From contig MNZT01000037.1 in the NCBI GenBank assembly GCA_001873755.1, forward strand, positions 1 to 17,166: 17,166 nucleotides of DNA, given 5' to 3'. Of the stretch, positions 1 to 6,855 are shown in pieces. How positions within the stretch are numbered: position 1 is the stretch's first letter; every line of letters begins with the position of its first letter. A program made the position numbers and the translations under genes. The notes beneath the pieces were generated by a model. The model was not told the origin of the DNA. It did not search any database and worked only from the letters and a program-made list of their open reading frames with translations. The DNA comes from Candidatus Wirthbacteria bacterium CG2_30_54_11. GTDB lineage: Bacteria > Patescibacteriota > CG2-30-54-11.

Positions 1-44
1 CTACAGTAACGGTACGACTGTACTACAGTAACGGTACGACTGTA
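1..44. repeat. Two perfect tandem copies of a 22-bp unit at the window edge
   Basis: Positions 1-22 and 23-44 are identical. The unit begins ctacagt and, read into the next base, ends actgtag, so each copy also has 7-bp inverted ends. Because 22 is not divisible by three, the duplication shifts the reading frame of the overlapping coding sequence. It could be a real slippage duplication or an artefact at a contig end. Confidence 0.8.
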
Positions 45-302
45 GATCCCAATCCCGGTACTTCTCCTGTCACTGGCGACGATGACGAGCAGGGTGATGA
101 CAGTGATGCAAATGAAATCGAAGACCGCGACACCGAAGACAGCCACGACAGCGAAGATCAGAATGAGGTCGAGGATCAACAAATAGTTGAAGATTCTCAT
201 GACAGCAACCCCGAACAGGACAGATCAGAGACGGAGCAGGAAAAAGGTGATACCGGCCTGGTCATCCAGGCTGGGTCTGCCCGTTCGACCCTGGTTGCCT
301 GA
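1..302 (+). CDS. C-terminal fragment of an acidic protein, 5' end outside the window
   Basis: A reading frame open from the left edge (first full codon at position 3) ends at the TGA at 300-302. The visible 99 residues begin with a short Thr/Ser/Asn-rich piece. A long low-complexity stretch follows, dominated by Asp, Glu, Ser and Gln with several DSHDS-like and EDQ-like repeats, and the chain ends in a short hydrophobic segment (GLVIQAG...STLVA). No fold or catalytic motif can be recognised. It lies 34 bp before the membrane heme-protein gene on the same strand, so it is probably the first or an upstream member of that operon. An acidic linker or tail fits a secreted or surface protein that binds cations, but this is inference. 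The first 44 bases are a 22-bp tandem duplication that is not a multiple of three, so residues before about number 7 may be wrong if the duplication is an assembly-edge artefact. Confidence 0.6.
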   Translation, partial: TVTVRLYYSNGTTVDPNPGTSPVTGDDDEQGDDSDANEIEDRDTEDSHDSEDQNEVEDQQIVEDSHDSNPEQDRSETEQEKGDTGLVIQAGSARSTLVA

Positions 303-336
303 TAGAGCACCATTAGCCTTTTGAGGACCGCATGCC

Positions 337-699
337 ATGAAGAAAAAGATTCTGTTCGCTCTCATCATGATAGTACTGATCGCCAGTTCCGCGTTTACGG
401 TGTACCATGTATTTACTGAGCGGCAGGCCAGGGCGAAAATATCTGCCCTGGAGAGTTCACCCTCCATCTCCTTCTTCACGGCAGCGGACCTCGCCCGGTA
501 TGACGGGACCGATCCCATCCTGCCGATCTACCTGGCACTCGACGGCTATGTCTACGATGTCACCGCCGGCAGCAGCTTCTACGCTGTCGGCGGTGACTAT
601 CACTATCTGGCAGGCAGGGATTCTACCACCGACCTCCAGATATTCGGCGGCGACATCATCAAGCGCAAGTATCCTATCATCGGTAAGTATGTGAACTGA
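337..699 (+). CDS. Membrane-anchored cytochrome b5-like (MAPR-type) heme-binding protein
   Basis: The 120-residue protein starts with a charged MKKK and one hydrophobic helix (about 5-25), a signal anchor that places the rest outside the membrane. Residues 45-117 match the membrane-associated progesterone receptor branch of the cytochrome b5 family: FTAADLARYDG, then LALDGYVYDVT (66-76), then FY...GDY..LAGRD (81-95). In this branch heme is held by tyrosine rather than by two histidines, and Tyr82 and Tyr88 align with the two conserved heme-pocket tyrosines of PGRMC1. The classical HPGG motif is absent, as expected. A Shine-Dalgarno GAGGA at 323-327 stands 9 bp before the ATG. The gene lies 24 bp upstream of the flavocytochrome gene. 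A role as electron carrier or heme chaperone for that partner is inferred. The family call is firm; heme binding itself is not shown by sequence. Confidence 0.85.
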   Translation: MKKKILFALIMIVLIASSAFTVYHVFTERQARAKISALESSPSISFFTAADLARYDGTDPILPIYLALDGYVYDVTAGSSFYAVGGDYHYLAGRDSTTDLQIFGGDIIKRKYPIIGKYVN

Positions 700-723
700 T
701 ATAAACCTATTGATTGAGCAGCC

Positions 724-2007
724 ATGGGCACTCTACTCATCATCCTTTCCACGATACTTACCTTCAATTTCTGGATCCTCTCCAAGACCGACATCACTTC
801 GATCCAGGCATTTCCTCTCCAGTCTGCCAGCCAGATCGCTGCCCTCATCGGCACCCTGCTGCTGAGCTGGAACTTCATTCTGGCCACCCGGCTCCCGGTG
901 CTCGAGGATCTCTTCGGCGGCCAGGACAAGGTATACAAGAAGCATCATATCCTGGGTATCTTCTCGTTTGTCCTGCTGCTTCACCATCCGATCCTTCTTG
1001 CTTTCAGGTATCTCAATAACACCACCCTGGCGCTCAGGTATTTTCTGCCCTCGAACCTGCTCTCATACAATCTCGGAATATTTGCCCTATGGGGCATGAT
1101 CATCCTGCTGATACTCACGCTCTTCATCAAACTGCCGTACCAGAGCTGGCTGTTCACCCACCGTCTTCTGGGGCTGCCGCTCCTCATCGCCTCGGTCCAT
1201 ATGTTCCTCATCCCGAGCGATATCAGCCAGAGCGGTCTGCTGCGCTACTGGATGTTCGCCTGGGTCGGAGTGGGGATAGTTTCCTACCTGTACAAAGTCT
1301 ATCTCTATCGTTTTCTGGGGCCGCGCAACGAGTGCCGTGTGCTGTCGGTCACCCTGCACGGCGACATCGTCGACATCGTGCTGAAGCCGGTCGACAAAAA
1401 AATGAGTTATCTGCCCGGGCAGTTCGTCTTTCTCTCCACGAATTCGAAGGGCATCGGCGGCGAATCGCATCCTTTTTCCATCTCATCCTACGGTTCGGGT
1501 GAGACCATCCGTCTGGGGATCAAAGCGCTGGGCGACTACACTCACCGGCTCCAGCTGCTGAAGGCCGGGGACACGGCTTTTGTCTACGGGCCTTACGGCC
1601 GGTTCAGCCGCAGGTATCTCGATTCGACGAAGGACGCCCTTTGGATCGCCGGCGGCATCGGTATCACGCCATTTCTTAGTTTGTTTGACTACGAAAAAAC
1701 CTTGCCGAGCAAGCACCGTACGGTACATTTCATCTATTCCTGCGTCGAGTCCCGGGAGAACACCACGTTCGATGCCGAGATCCAGGGTGCGCTTCCGGCT
1801 GTACCCCATGTGCACTACGCTCATTTCTGCTCGACCAAGCAGGGGTATCTCACCGCAGCCAAGATCAAAGCCCAGGTCGGCGAGGTCAAGGACAAGCTCA
1901 TCCTCATCTGTGGGCCCGAGGTCATGCGCGTTTCGCTCACCGAGCAGTTCGTCACTATGGGAGTCCCCCGGTCGAACATCATTTTTGAGGATTTCAATCT
2001 GCTATGA
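724..2007 (+). CDS. Ferric reductase/NADPH oxidase-like membrane flavocytochrome
   Basis: This 427-residue protein combines a ferric-reductase-like transmembrane domain (about 1-195) with a flavodoxin-reductase-like cytoplasmic domain (about 200-427). Two helices carry paired histidines 13 apart, His75/His88 and His146/His159, the pattern that holds two b-hemes across the membrane in FRE/NOX enzymes. The cytoplasmic part shows the FAD motif HPFSIS (249-254), GPYGRF (289-294), the nucleotide-binding AGGIGITP (309-316) and a late ICGPEVMR motif. Such enzymes move electrons from cytoplasmic NAD(P)H through FAD and heme to an acceptor outside the membrane, such as ferric iron, oxygen or another heme protein. 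The acceptor here is unknown. The genes on both sides encode exported cytochrome b5-type domains, which are natural candidate acceptors. The TGA overlaps the next start as ATGA, implying translational coupling. The ribosome site before the ATG is weak. Confidence 0.9.
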   Translation: MGTLLIILSTILTFNFWILSKTDITSIQAFPLQSASQIAALIGTLLLSWNFILATRLPVLEDLFGGQDKVYKKHHILGIFSFVLLLHHPILLAFRYLNNTTLALRYFLPSNLLSYNLGIFALWGMIILLILTLFIKLPYQSWLFTHRLLGLPLLIASVHMFLIPSDISQSGLLRYWMFAWVGVGIVSYLYKVYLYRFLGPRNECRVLSVTLHGDIVDIVLKPVDKKMSYLPGQFVFLSTNSKGIGGESHPFSISSYGSGETIRLGIKALGDYTHRLQLLKAGDTAFVYGPYGRFSRRYLDSTKDALWIAGGIGITPFLSLFDYEKTLPSKHRTVHFIYSCVESRENTTFDAEIQGALPAVPHVHYAHFCSTKQGYLTAAKIKAQVGEVKDKLILICGPEVMRVSLTEQFVTMGVPRSNIIFEDFNLL

Positions 2008-2525
2008 AAAGATCACTTCGTACCCTCACTTTTTTTTCTCTCTGCAGTTTCACCATGCTCTTTGGTTCGCTCGTTATGTCCCGGGCGATCGGTGACAGAG
2101 CAACGATTGCTGTCGAGCCCCAAACCTGGGTCCAGTCGGCTGCAGTCGTGGATACGGTATCTGTTGATCTGGCCGCAGTTACGGGTCCGGCAGCGGCAGA
2201 TACGGCGATCGCGGGACAGGACACCGGGGTGACAACCTCAGGGGCAGTCACCGGTGCGTCTGCGGTTACGTCTACCGCGGCACCTGTTGCGACACCTATC
2301 CCGACACCTATCCCGACACCGGCACCCACTCCCACTCCTGCCTCCACTCCACCGCCTGTGGATACTCGCTGTCTCGTCCAGATCGCAGGCGGCACTTATG
2401 ATGTGACCTCATTGAGAAAGACGCATTCGGGTGGTAATGTATTCACCTGTGGGACAGACATGACGGCGATCTTTCAGAGCCAGCATGGGACCAATTATTC
2501 ACTCATCGCAAAGTACAAGATCTAA
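2004..2525 (+). CDS. Exported cytochrome b5-domain protein on a Pro/Thr linker
   Basis: A 173-residue protein with an N-terminal hydrophobic segment (about 8-26) serving as signal peptide or anchor. A long Ala/Val/Thr-rich stretch follows, then a TP-rich linker with TPIPTP repeats (about 98-118), and a compact C-terminal domain (121-173). That domain reads CLVQIAGGTYDVTSL, HSGG (141-144), TDMTAIF and QHG (160-162), the order seen in classical cytochrome b5, where the His of HPGG and a later His are the two axial heme ligands (His141 and His161 here). Cys123 and Cys149 are extra and could form a disulfide outside the cell. The domain is shorter than a typical b5 of about 80-90 residues. The gene overlaps the flavocytochrome stop by 4 bp and lies 11 bp before the response regulator. 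Its inferred role is to take electrons from the flavocytochrome outside the membrane. Confidence 0.75.
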   Translation: MKRSLRTLTFFSLCSFTMLFGSLVMSRAIGDRATIAVEPQTWVQSAAVVDTVSVDLAAVTGPAAADTAIAGQDTGVTTSGAVTGASAVTSTAAPVATPIPTPIPTPAPTPTPASTPPPVDTRCLVQIAGGTYDVTSLRKTHSGGNVFTCGTDMTAIFQSQHGTNYSLIAKYKI

Positions 2526-2536
2526 TCGGTGTATTG

Positions 2537-3211
2537 ATGCGTATCCTCATCGTGGAAGACGACGCCACAATAGGGCTGAACATCCAGACCGTACTTCGCA
2601 GAGAAAGTTATGCGGTGGACCAGGTGGCGACCGCCGAGGAAGCGGCGCCGCGGGTTTTCAGCGAACCTTATGATTTATTGATTCTGGACTGGCGTCTGCC
2701 GGGGATGAGCGGGATCGATCTCTGCGGAATGATCCGCAAGGAAGGTTCGACTGTGCCAGTACTGATGCTCACCTCGCGCAGTCAGATCGAAGACCGAGTG
2801 CAGGGTCTCGATACCGGGGCGGATGATTATCTGACCAAGCCTTTTGACATGAACGAGCTGGTGGCCAGGGTGAGAGCACTGCTTAGGCGGCCTGCGCAGC
2901 AGACCAAGGATCCTGTCATATCGGTCGGCAAGCTTACCCTCGATACCAACACCCAGACAGTTCGCTATGGCAAGGAAACCATAGAATTTGCTCCCCGGGA
3001 ATACGCGTTGCTGGAATACCTGGCCCGCCATCATGATGTTGTGCTCGACCGTATGGACATCATGAGTCATGTCTGGGATGAGAACGCCGACCCTTTTTCC
3101 AATACCGTGGATGTCCACATCCGTTATCTCAGGCGCAAGCTTGATGGCCTTACCAAAAACCCTCTTATCCGCACCATCAAAGGCAAAGGATACATGCTAT
3201 GCGCCGAATGA
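2537..3211 (+). CDS. OmpR/PhoB-family response regulator
   Basis: A 224-residue two-domain regulator. The receiver domain (1-115) has the acidic pocket EDD (7-9), phosphoacceptor Asp51 in LILDWRLPG, switch Thr79 and conserved Lys101 in LTKPFD. The C-terminal domain (about 130-222) is a winged-helix DNA-binding domain with the family signature FAPREYALLEYLARH and, near the end, VDVHIRYLRRKL and IKGKGYML. The start is taken as the ATG at 2537; a TTG at 2534 directly before it is a less likely alternative, and no strong Shine-Dalgarno is visible. The gene overlaps the sensor kinase and follows the cytochrome b5 gene by 11 bp, so it appears to be co-transcribed with the redox genes. By analogy it would bind DNA near this operon when phosphorylated, but its target lies outside what can be read here. 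Confidence 0.92.
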   Translation: MRILIVEDDATIGLNIQTVLRRESYAVDQVATAEEAAPRVFSEPYDLLILDWRLPGMSGIDLCGMIRKEGSTVPVLMLTSRSQIEDRVQGLDTGADDYLTKPFDMNELVARVRALLRRPAQQTKDPVISVGKLTLDTNTQTVRYGKETIEFAPREYALLEYLARHHDVVLDRMDIMSHVWDENADPFSNTVDVHIRYLRRKLDGLTKNPLIRTIKGKGYMLCAE

Positions 3212-4641
3212 AGACCACGACCCGGCTTGCCTTGTCATTCAGCCTGCTGACCCTGCTGCTCCTGGTAGTGTTCGGAGCGACTTTTTCCCTGGCTTCCTAC
3301 GCGGTCATCAGCAGGCAGATCAAGGATGACCTCCATATCGAAGCCAAAGAGGTAGTGAAAGAGCATATCAAGGCGCAGGATGGCAGACTGATCTACACAG
3401 AGGGAGCAGACGGCAAAAGTCTGAGCGATCATCTGATCAATGATGAGGTCTCAGCCTTCATCTGGAACTCGAACAAGGAACTCATGGGATCCTTTGGCAT
3501 CCTGTCATCTGATGGAGAAGATGACTTCGTCGCCACTGATGCGGGACCCTTGGAGATAGAAGGAAACGATGAAATTTTTGCAGAGGCATTGGCCTCGGGC
3601 AGCGTGCAGTTTTCCAGTCGTTCTCTCGGTACGACCAGGGAAATGGTCATCCTGACCTATCCCTTGAAATTCGGCGATCAGACCCTGGGTGTTCTGCAGC
3701 TGGGAAAACAGACTGATACGATCAGACAGATACTGTCGACCGATGCGCTCATCCTCCTGATCCTGCTTCCGCTCGGTATCTCTCTCAGCATGCTGGTCGG
3801 GATCTTCGAGGTCCGCCGGACATTTAGCCCGGTGCGTTCCATGGTCAGGAATATCAACCGGATCCAGACGTCAGACCTCAATACCCGGTTGAAAACTGTC
3901 GGCCACCCGGAGGACGACCTGGTACTGCTGTCCCGTTCGTTCGACCGTATGATGGACCGTCTTTCTGAAGGCATGGACCGTCAGAAGCAGTTCATCGCCA
4001 ATGCTTCGCACGAGCTGAAAACTCCTCTTGCCCGGGCGGTCTCGTCTCTTGACGTGCTCCTGAGAGAAGATGGTCAGCCTGTGGAGTCACTCGATACGAT
4101 CAAGCACGACCTGTTGGAGATGGGTGCTCTGATCGATCAGTTACTGTTCCTCGCGCGCTATGATGAAAAGGGCATGCCTTCGAAGACGAATGAGCAGCTG
4201 AACCTGCGCGAACAGATAGAGAAAGCCCTGCAGTCCCAGCAGCGTAGTCTGGAGGAAAAGGATCTGACCGCTGTGTACGATGTGGACAGTACGATCATAC
4301 TGAGCACCGTTCCTGACCATCTTTTCATCCTCCTCACCAATCTCCTGTCCAATGCCGTCAAGTTTTCCAAACCTGGCGGCACCATAGAGATAGCCTGTCA
4401 AAAAGATCATTTTCCACTAACCATCACCATAGCAGATCACGGCATCGGCATGTCCGCCGATGACCTCGAACACCTGTTCGACCGGTTCTACCGGGGAGCG
4501 CAGGGTAAATCGTTTGCCCGGGGCTACGGTCTGGGCATGGCCATCGTTCGCGAGATCTGTTCGATCTACGAGATCGGGATCGAGGTGAAATCGAAGCCAG
4601 ATGAGGGGACAACGGTCACGCTTTTGTTCTCGCCAGAATAG
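3199..4641 (+). CDS. Membrane sensor histidine kinase
   Basis: A 480-residue kinase with one N-terminal helix (about 11-36), an extracytoplasmic sensor region (about 37-178), a second helix (about 183-203) and a HAMP linker. A HisKA domain with phosphoacceptor His271 in SHELKTPL is followed by an ATPase domain with the N box around Asn381-Asn385, the G1 box DHGIGMS (from 413) and the G2 box GYGLGM (from 442). It would autophosphorylate and pass phosphate to the regulator encoded just upstream. The sensor region has no recognisable ligand-binding signature and is acidic. The ATG at 3199 overlaps the regulator by 13 bp. An in-frame ATG at 3208 forms a tight ATGA overlap with the regulator stop and is an equally good start, losing only three residues. 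Placement at the end of a redox operon suggests it senses redox state, metal or heme, which is inference. Confidence 0.92.
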   Translation: MRRMKTTTRLALSFSLLTLLLLVVFGATFSLASYAVISRQIKDDLHIEAKEVVKEHIKAQDGRLIYTEGADGKSLSDHLINDEVSAFIWNSNKELMGSFGILSSDGEDDFVATDAGPLEIEGNDEIFAEALASGSVQFSSRSLGTTREMVILTYPLKFGDQTLGVLQLGKQTDTIRQILSTDALILLILLPLGISLSMLVGIFEVRRTFSPVRSMVRNINRIQTSDLNTRLKTVGHPEDDLVLLSRSFDRMMDRLSEGMDRQKQFIANASHELKTPLARAVSSLDVLLREDGQPVESLDTIKHDLLEMGALIDQLLFLARYDEKGMPSKTNEQLNLREQIEKALQSQQRSLEEKDLTAVYDVDSTIILSTVPDHLFILLTNLLSNAVKFSKPGGTIEIACQKDHFPLTITIADHGIGMSADDLEHLFDRFYRGAQGKSFARGYGLGMAIVREICSIYEIGIEVKSKPDEGTTVTLLFSPE

Positions 4642-4646
4642 TTGCT

Positions 4647-4696
4647 CCCCTCCCTCGATGGCATGGCGCTCGCGAGCGCCGTACCGATGGGAGGGG
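4647..4696. repeat. 50-bp palindrome just after the sensor kinase gene
   Basis: The block starts CCCCTCCC and ends GGGAGGGG, and its core GGCGCTCGCGAGCGCC is a perfect 16-bp palindrome, with only a few mismatches and a one-base shift between. It begins 5 bp after the kinase stop. As RNA it would form a long, very GC-rich hairpin without a U run, so it may protect the 3' end or slow polymerase rather than act as a classical terminator. Confidence 0.75.
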
Positions 4697-4698
4697 AA

Positions 4699-4806
4699 GG
4701 CCGCCCTCTGGGGCGAGCCTCGTCGCAGCGACGGGGGAGGGTGCCTCTAGGTTCCTAGAGCCCCCTCTCCTTACCTCCCGCCTTGCGAGGCTCGCTATGA
4801 GCGGCC
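4699..4806. repeat. 108-bp imperfect inverted repeat centred on 4752/4753
   Basis: The two arms of about 53 bp begin and end with GGCCGC/GCGGCC, share GCGAGCCTCG on the left and its complement CGAGGCTCGC on the right, and meet at a perfect CTCTAGG-TT-CCTAGAG hairpin (4745-4760). Smaller hairpins sit inside the left arm (CGTCGC/GCGACG, 4721-4733) and just beyond the right arm (CCCCCG/CGGGGG, 4805-4819). Positions 4776-4795 recur exactly at 13900-13919, so this belongs to a dispersed repeat family. Confidence 0.75.
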
Positions 4807-4842
4807 CCCGCGCCGGGGGGAGGAATAGACCAATGCATACAC

Positions 4843-4872
4843 AAAGGGACGCGGTGTTTACCGCGTCCCTTT
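4843..4872. terminator. Bidirectional rho-independent terminator between convergent operons
   Basis: A perfect 12-bp stem, AAAGGGACGCGG at 4843-4854 and CCGCGTCCCTTT at 4861-4872, encloses a 6-base loop. A-rich and T-rich flanks on each side supply short U runs in both directions. It lies 24 bp beyond the stop of the minus-strand phosphatase gene and about 200 bp after the plus-strand kinase stop, and can serve both converging transcripts. Confidence 0.85.
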
Positions 4873-4895
4873 TGAGTTCTGGAAAATGCTGGATA

Positions 4896-5657
4896 CTATT
4901 TGCTGAAGAGGTTCATAACATCCTTCACATGGACGACGCCGTTGAAATCAGGGATGTCGCCTTTACGCATTTTGGCTCTTTCCCCTCCGGCATCGCCCAG
5001 GCAGGAGACGATGATGTCGCCGGCTTCTACATCTTCATTCTCGGTATAGCCGTTGGTGGTGACGATTGTCTTGATGCCTGCGGCTTTGGCGGCCTTGAGG
5101 CCGTTTTTGGAGTCTTCGACCACCATGACCTCGTCGGGCTTGAGCCCGAGTTTGGAGAGCGCGAGATTGTAGATCTCGGGATCAGGCTTCTTGTGCTCGA
5201 CCACATCGCCGGCCAGCACGAGGTCAAATTTGATGTCGTGGAGAATCTTGCCGGTGATGGCTTTGGCGGCTTGCTCGTTGGAGGTGGTGCAGACGCCGAC
5301 CTTCAGCCCTGCGGCCATGGCTTCCCGCATGAAGCGGTGGATGCCGGGACGGAGCGGCAGTTTGCCTGATTCGATCAGTTCGACGAACAGGGCGGTTTTG
5401 CCTTTGTGCATGGCCTTTACGAGATCGTCCAGCTCATGGTCGGGAGTAGGCCTGGAAAAGCCTTTGGTCTTGGCGTGATGCTTCATCCGTTCCTTCCCGC
5501 CCGAGATCTGAAGCAGCTCGTGGTAGTATTCCACGCTCCACTCATCGGTGAAACCATGTTCCTTGAAGATCATATTGAACGAGACCCGGTGGCCATCGCG
5601 TTCGGTGTCGATGATGACTCCGTCCTGGTCGAACAGTACTGCTTTGATCTGAGCCAT
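4896..5657 (-). CDS. CbbY-type HAD phosphatase (xylulose-1,5-bisphosphate phosphatase-like)
   Basis: A 253-residue HAD-superfamily hydrolase with a helical cap. Motif I is FDQDGVIIDTE (nucleophile the first Asp, acid/base the second), motif II CTTSNE, motif III Lys in EHKKPDPEIY, and motif IV VVEDSKNG. The cap carries DGHRVSFN and GGKERM, which from memory are hallmarks of CbbY. CbbY enzymes dephosphorylate xylulose-1,5-bisphosphate, an inhibitory side product of Rubisco, and the plastid form is especially similar. Related beta-phosphoglucomutases are the main alternative. The reading frame continues upstream to about 6029, but the true start is the ATG at 5657, with TGGAGG about 9 bases before it. 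This is the last gene of the minus-strand operon, 28 bp after the aminotransferase gene and followed by the terminator at 4843-4872. No Rubisco gene is visible, so the in-cell substrate is uncertain. Confidence 0.85.
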   Translation of the reverse strand: MAQIKAVLFDQDGVIIDTERDGHRVSFNMIFKEHGFTDEWSVEYYHELLQISGGKERMKHHAKTKGFSRPTPDHELDDLVKAMHKGKTALFVELIESGKLPLRPGIHRFMREAMAAGLKVGVCTTSNEQAAKAITGKILHDIKFDLVLAGDVVEHKKPDPEIYNLALSKLGLKPDEVMVVEDSKNGLKAAKAAGIKTIVTTNGYTENEDVEAGDIIVSCLGDAGGERAKMRKGDIPDFNGVVHVKDVMNLFSK

Positions 5658-5685
5658 GATAATACCTCCATAACGGGCAGACAGG

Positions 5686-6816
5686 TCAGTTGAGCGAATC
5701 GGTAGTTGCTTCAGCCATACCGAAGAATTCGCGGACAGTAGCCACGAACAGGCGGTTTTCTTCCTTGGAACCGATGGTGACGCGGAACCAGCCTTCGCTA
5801 TCATATTTTCTGGTTTCACCACGGAGAATGATGCCCTTGGTCTCGGCAAAAGCAAGAACATCTTTTCCTGTTTTTCCCGTGGGACCGCAGTCGAACAGGA
5901 TGTAGTTCGACTTTGAAGGCAGGGTGACAAATCCGGGGATATCTTTGAATGATTCGGTGATGAATTCGACTTCGCTGTTATTGTATTCCACACGTTTGGC
6001 CAGGCTTTCGGTGTCCTCAAAGGCAGCAAGTGCCGCCCACATGGGGATCGTACCGACGTTCCAGGGCAGGAGAGAGCCCGAGATCTGGTCGATCACTTCT
6101 TTTGCAGCCAATGCGTATCCAAAACGCATGCCTGCCAGACCGTAGGCCTTGGAAAGCGTACGGGTGATGATGACGTTGGAATACTTCTTGGTGAGTGCTA
6201 CCTGGGACAAGCCCAAGCCGGAATACTCTACATACGCTTCGTCGATCACAAACGGGATACCGGTCTCAGCGATGCGGACGAAATGCTGCGCGTCCATGAA
6301 GTTCCCTGTCGGGTTGTTCGGATTGGCGATAGTGATGATCTTGGTTTTCGGGGTGATCGCGGCGAGGATGGCGTCGGGATCAAAGTGCATGGCTTTGTCC
6401 TTGTAGATCATCGGAATGCTGACCATGGTTGCGCCCAGCAGCTTGCCGCGGAGGCCGTAAATACCGAAGCACGGAGTGTGCTGGATGACCTCGTCGCCCG
6501 GCTCGATGAACATGCGGAAGATATTATCAAATACTTCGCTGGAGCCATTGCCGATCATGACATTGTAGGGACCTTCCAGCCCATTCATCTCCGCGATCTT
6601 GGTGCGGACTACGAGACCCTGGTCAGGATAGCGGTTTGCCATTTTGGAGTATTTGGCCATCGCTTCGAGGACCTTGTCGGATGGGGGAAGAGGGTTTTCG
6701 TTCGACATCATGCGATGTAGAGACGGATCTCTCCATGCTTTTTCGATGTGGTTCGAGATGTACATGGGAATGCCCTTGACCCACGGTGAATAATACTGGT
6801 CGATGCTTTTTGTCAT
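5686..6816 (-). CDS. HisC-like PLP aminotransferase (histidinol-phosphate aminotransferase family)
   Basis: A 376-residue fold-type I, class I/II aminotransferase of full family length. It shows SNENPLPPS near residue 38, NGSSEVFDNI (90-99), NPNNPTG (165-171), the cofactor-contacting DEAY (192-195) and the PLP-binding Lys223 in TRTLSKAYGLAGMRFGYA. HisC makes L-histidinol phosphate from imidazole acetol phosphate using glutamate. Relatives act on phenylalanine/tyrosine precursors, threonine phosphate or dihydroxyacetone phosphate, and sequence alone does not separate these. An AGGAAGAG Shine-Dalgarno precedes the ATG at 6816. It lies 39 bp downstream of a HisB-N-like phosphatase gene, the enzyme that acts next in histidine synthesis, which supports a phosphorylated substrate. 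No other his genes are in the window, so a full histidine pathway is not shown. Confidence 0.85.
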   Translation of the reverse strand: MTKSIDQYYSPWVKGIPMYISNHIEKAWRDPSLHRMMSNENPLPPSDKVLEAMAKYSKMANRYPDQGLVVRTKIAEMNGLEGPYNVMIGNGSSEVFDNIFRMFIEPGDEVIQHTPCFGIYGLRGKLLGATMVSIPMIYKDKAMHFDPDAILAAITPKTKIITIANPNNPTGNFMDAQHFVRIAETGIPFVIDEAYVEYSGLGLSQVALTKKYSNVIITRTLSKAYGLAGMRFGYALAAKEVIDQISGSLLPWNVGTIPMWAALAAFEDTESLAKRVEYNNSEVEFITESFKDIPGFVTLPSKSNYILFDCGPTGKTGKDVLAFAETKGIILRGETRKYDSEGWFRVTIGSKEENRLFVATVREFFGMAEATTDSLN

Positions 6817-6855
6817 TCTTTCTCTTCCTTTCCTATATTGAAGATAAACGATGCA

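Noticed and set aside
4797..5369. A 190-codon plus-strand open frame
   Set aside because: It is antisense to the CbbY-like phosphatase and starts in the hairpin-rich gap. No domain or ribosome site supports it.
5658..6029. N-terminal extension of the CbbY-like protein
   Set aside because: The extra residues are encoded inside the hisC-like gene in another frame and have no family similarity. The ATG at 5657 has a strong ribosome site and motif I follows it directly.
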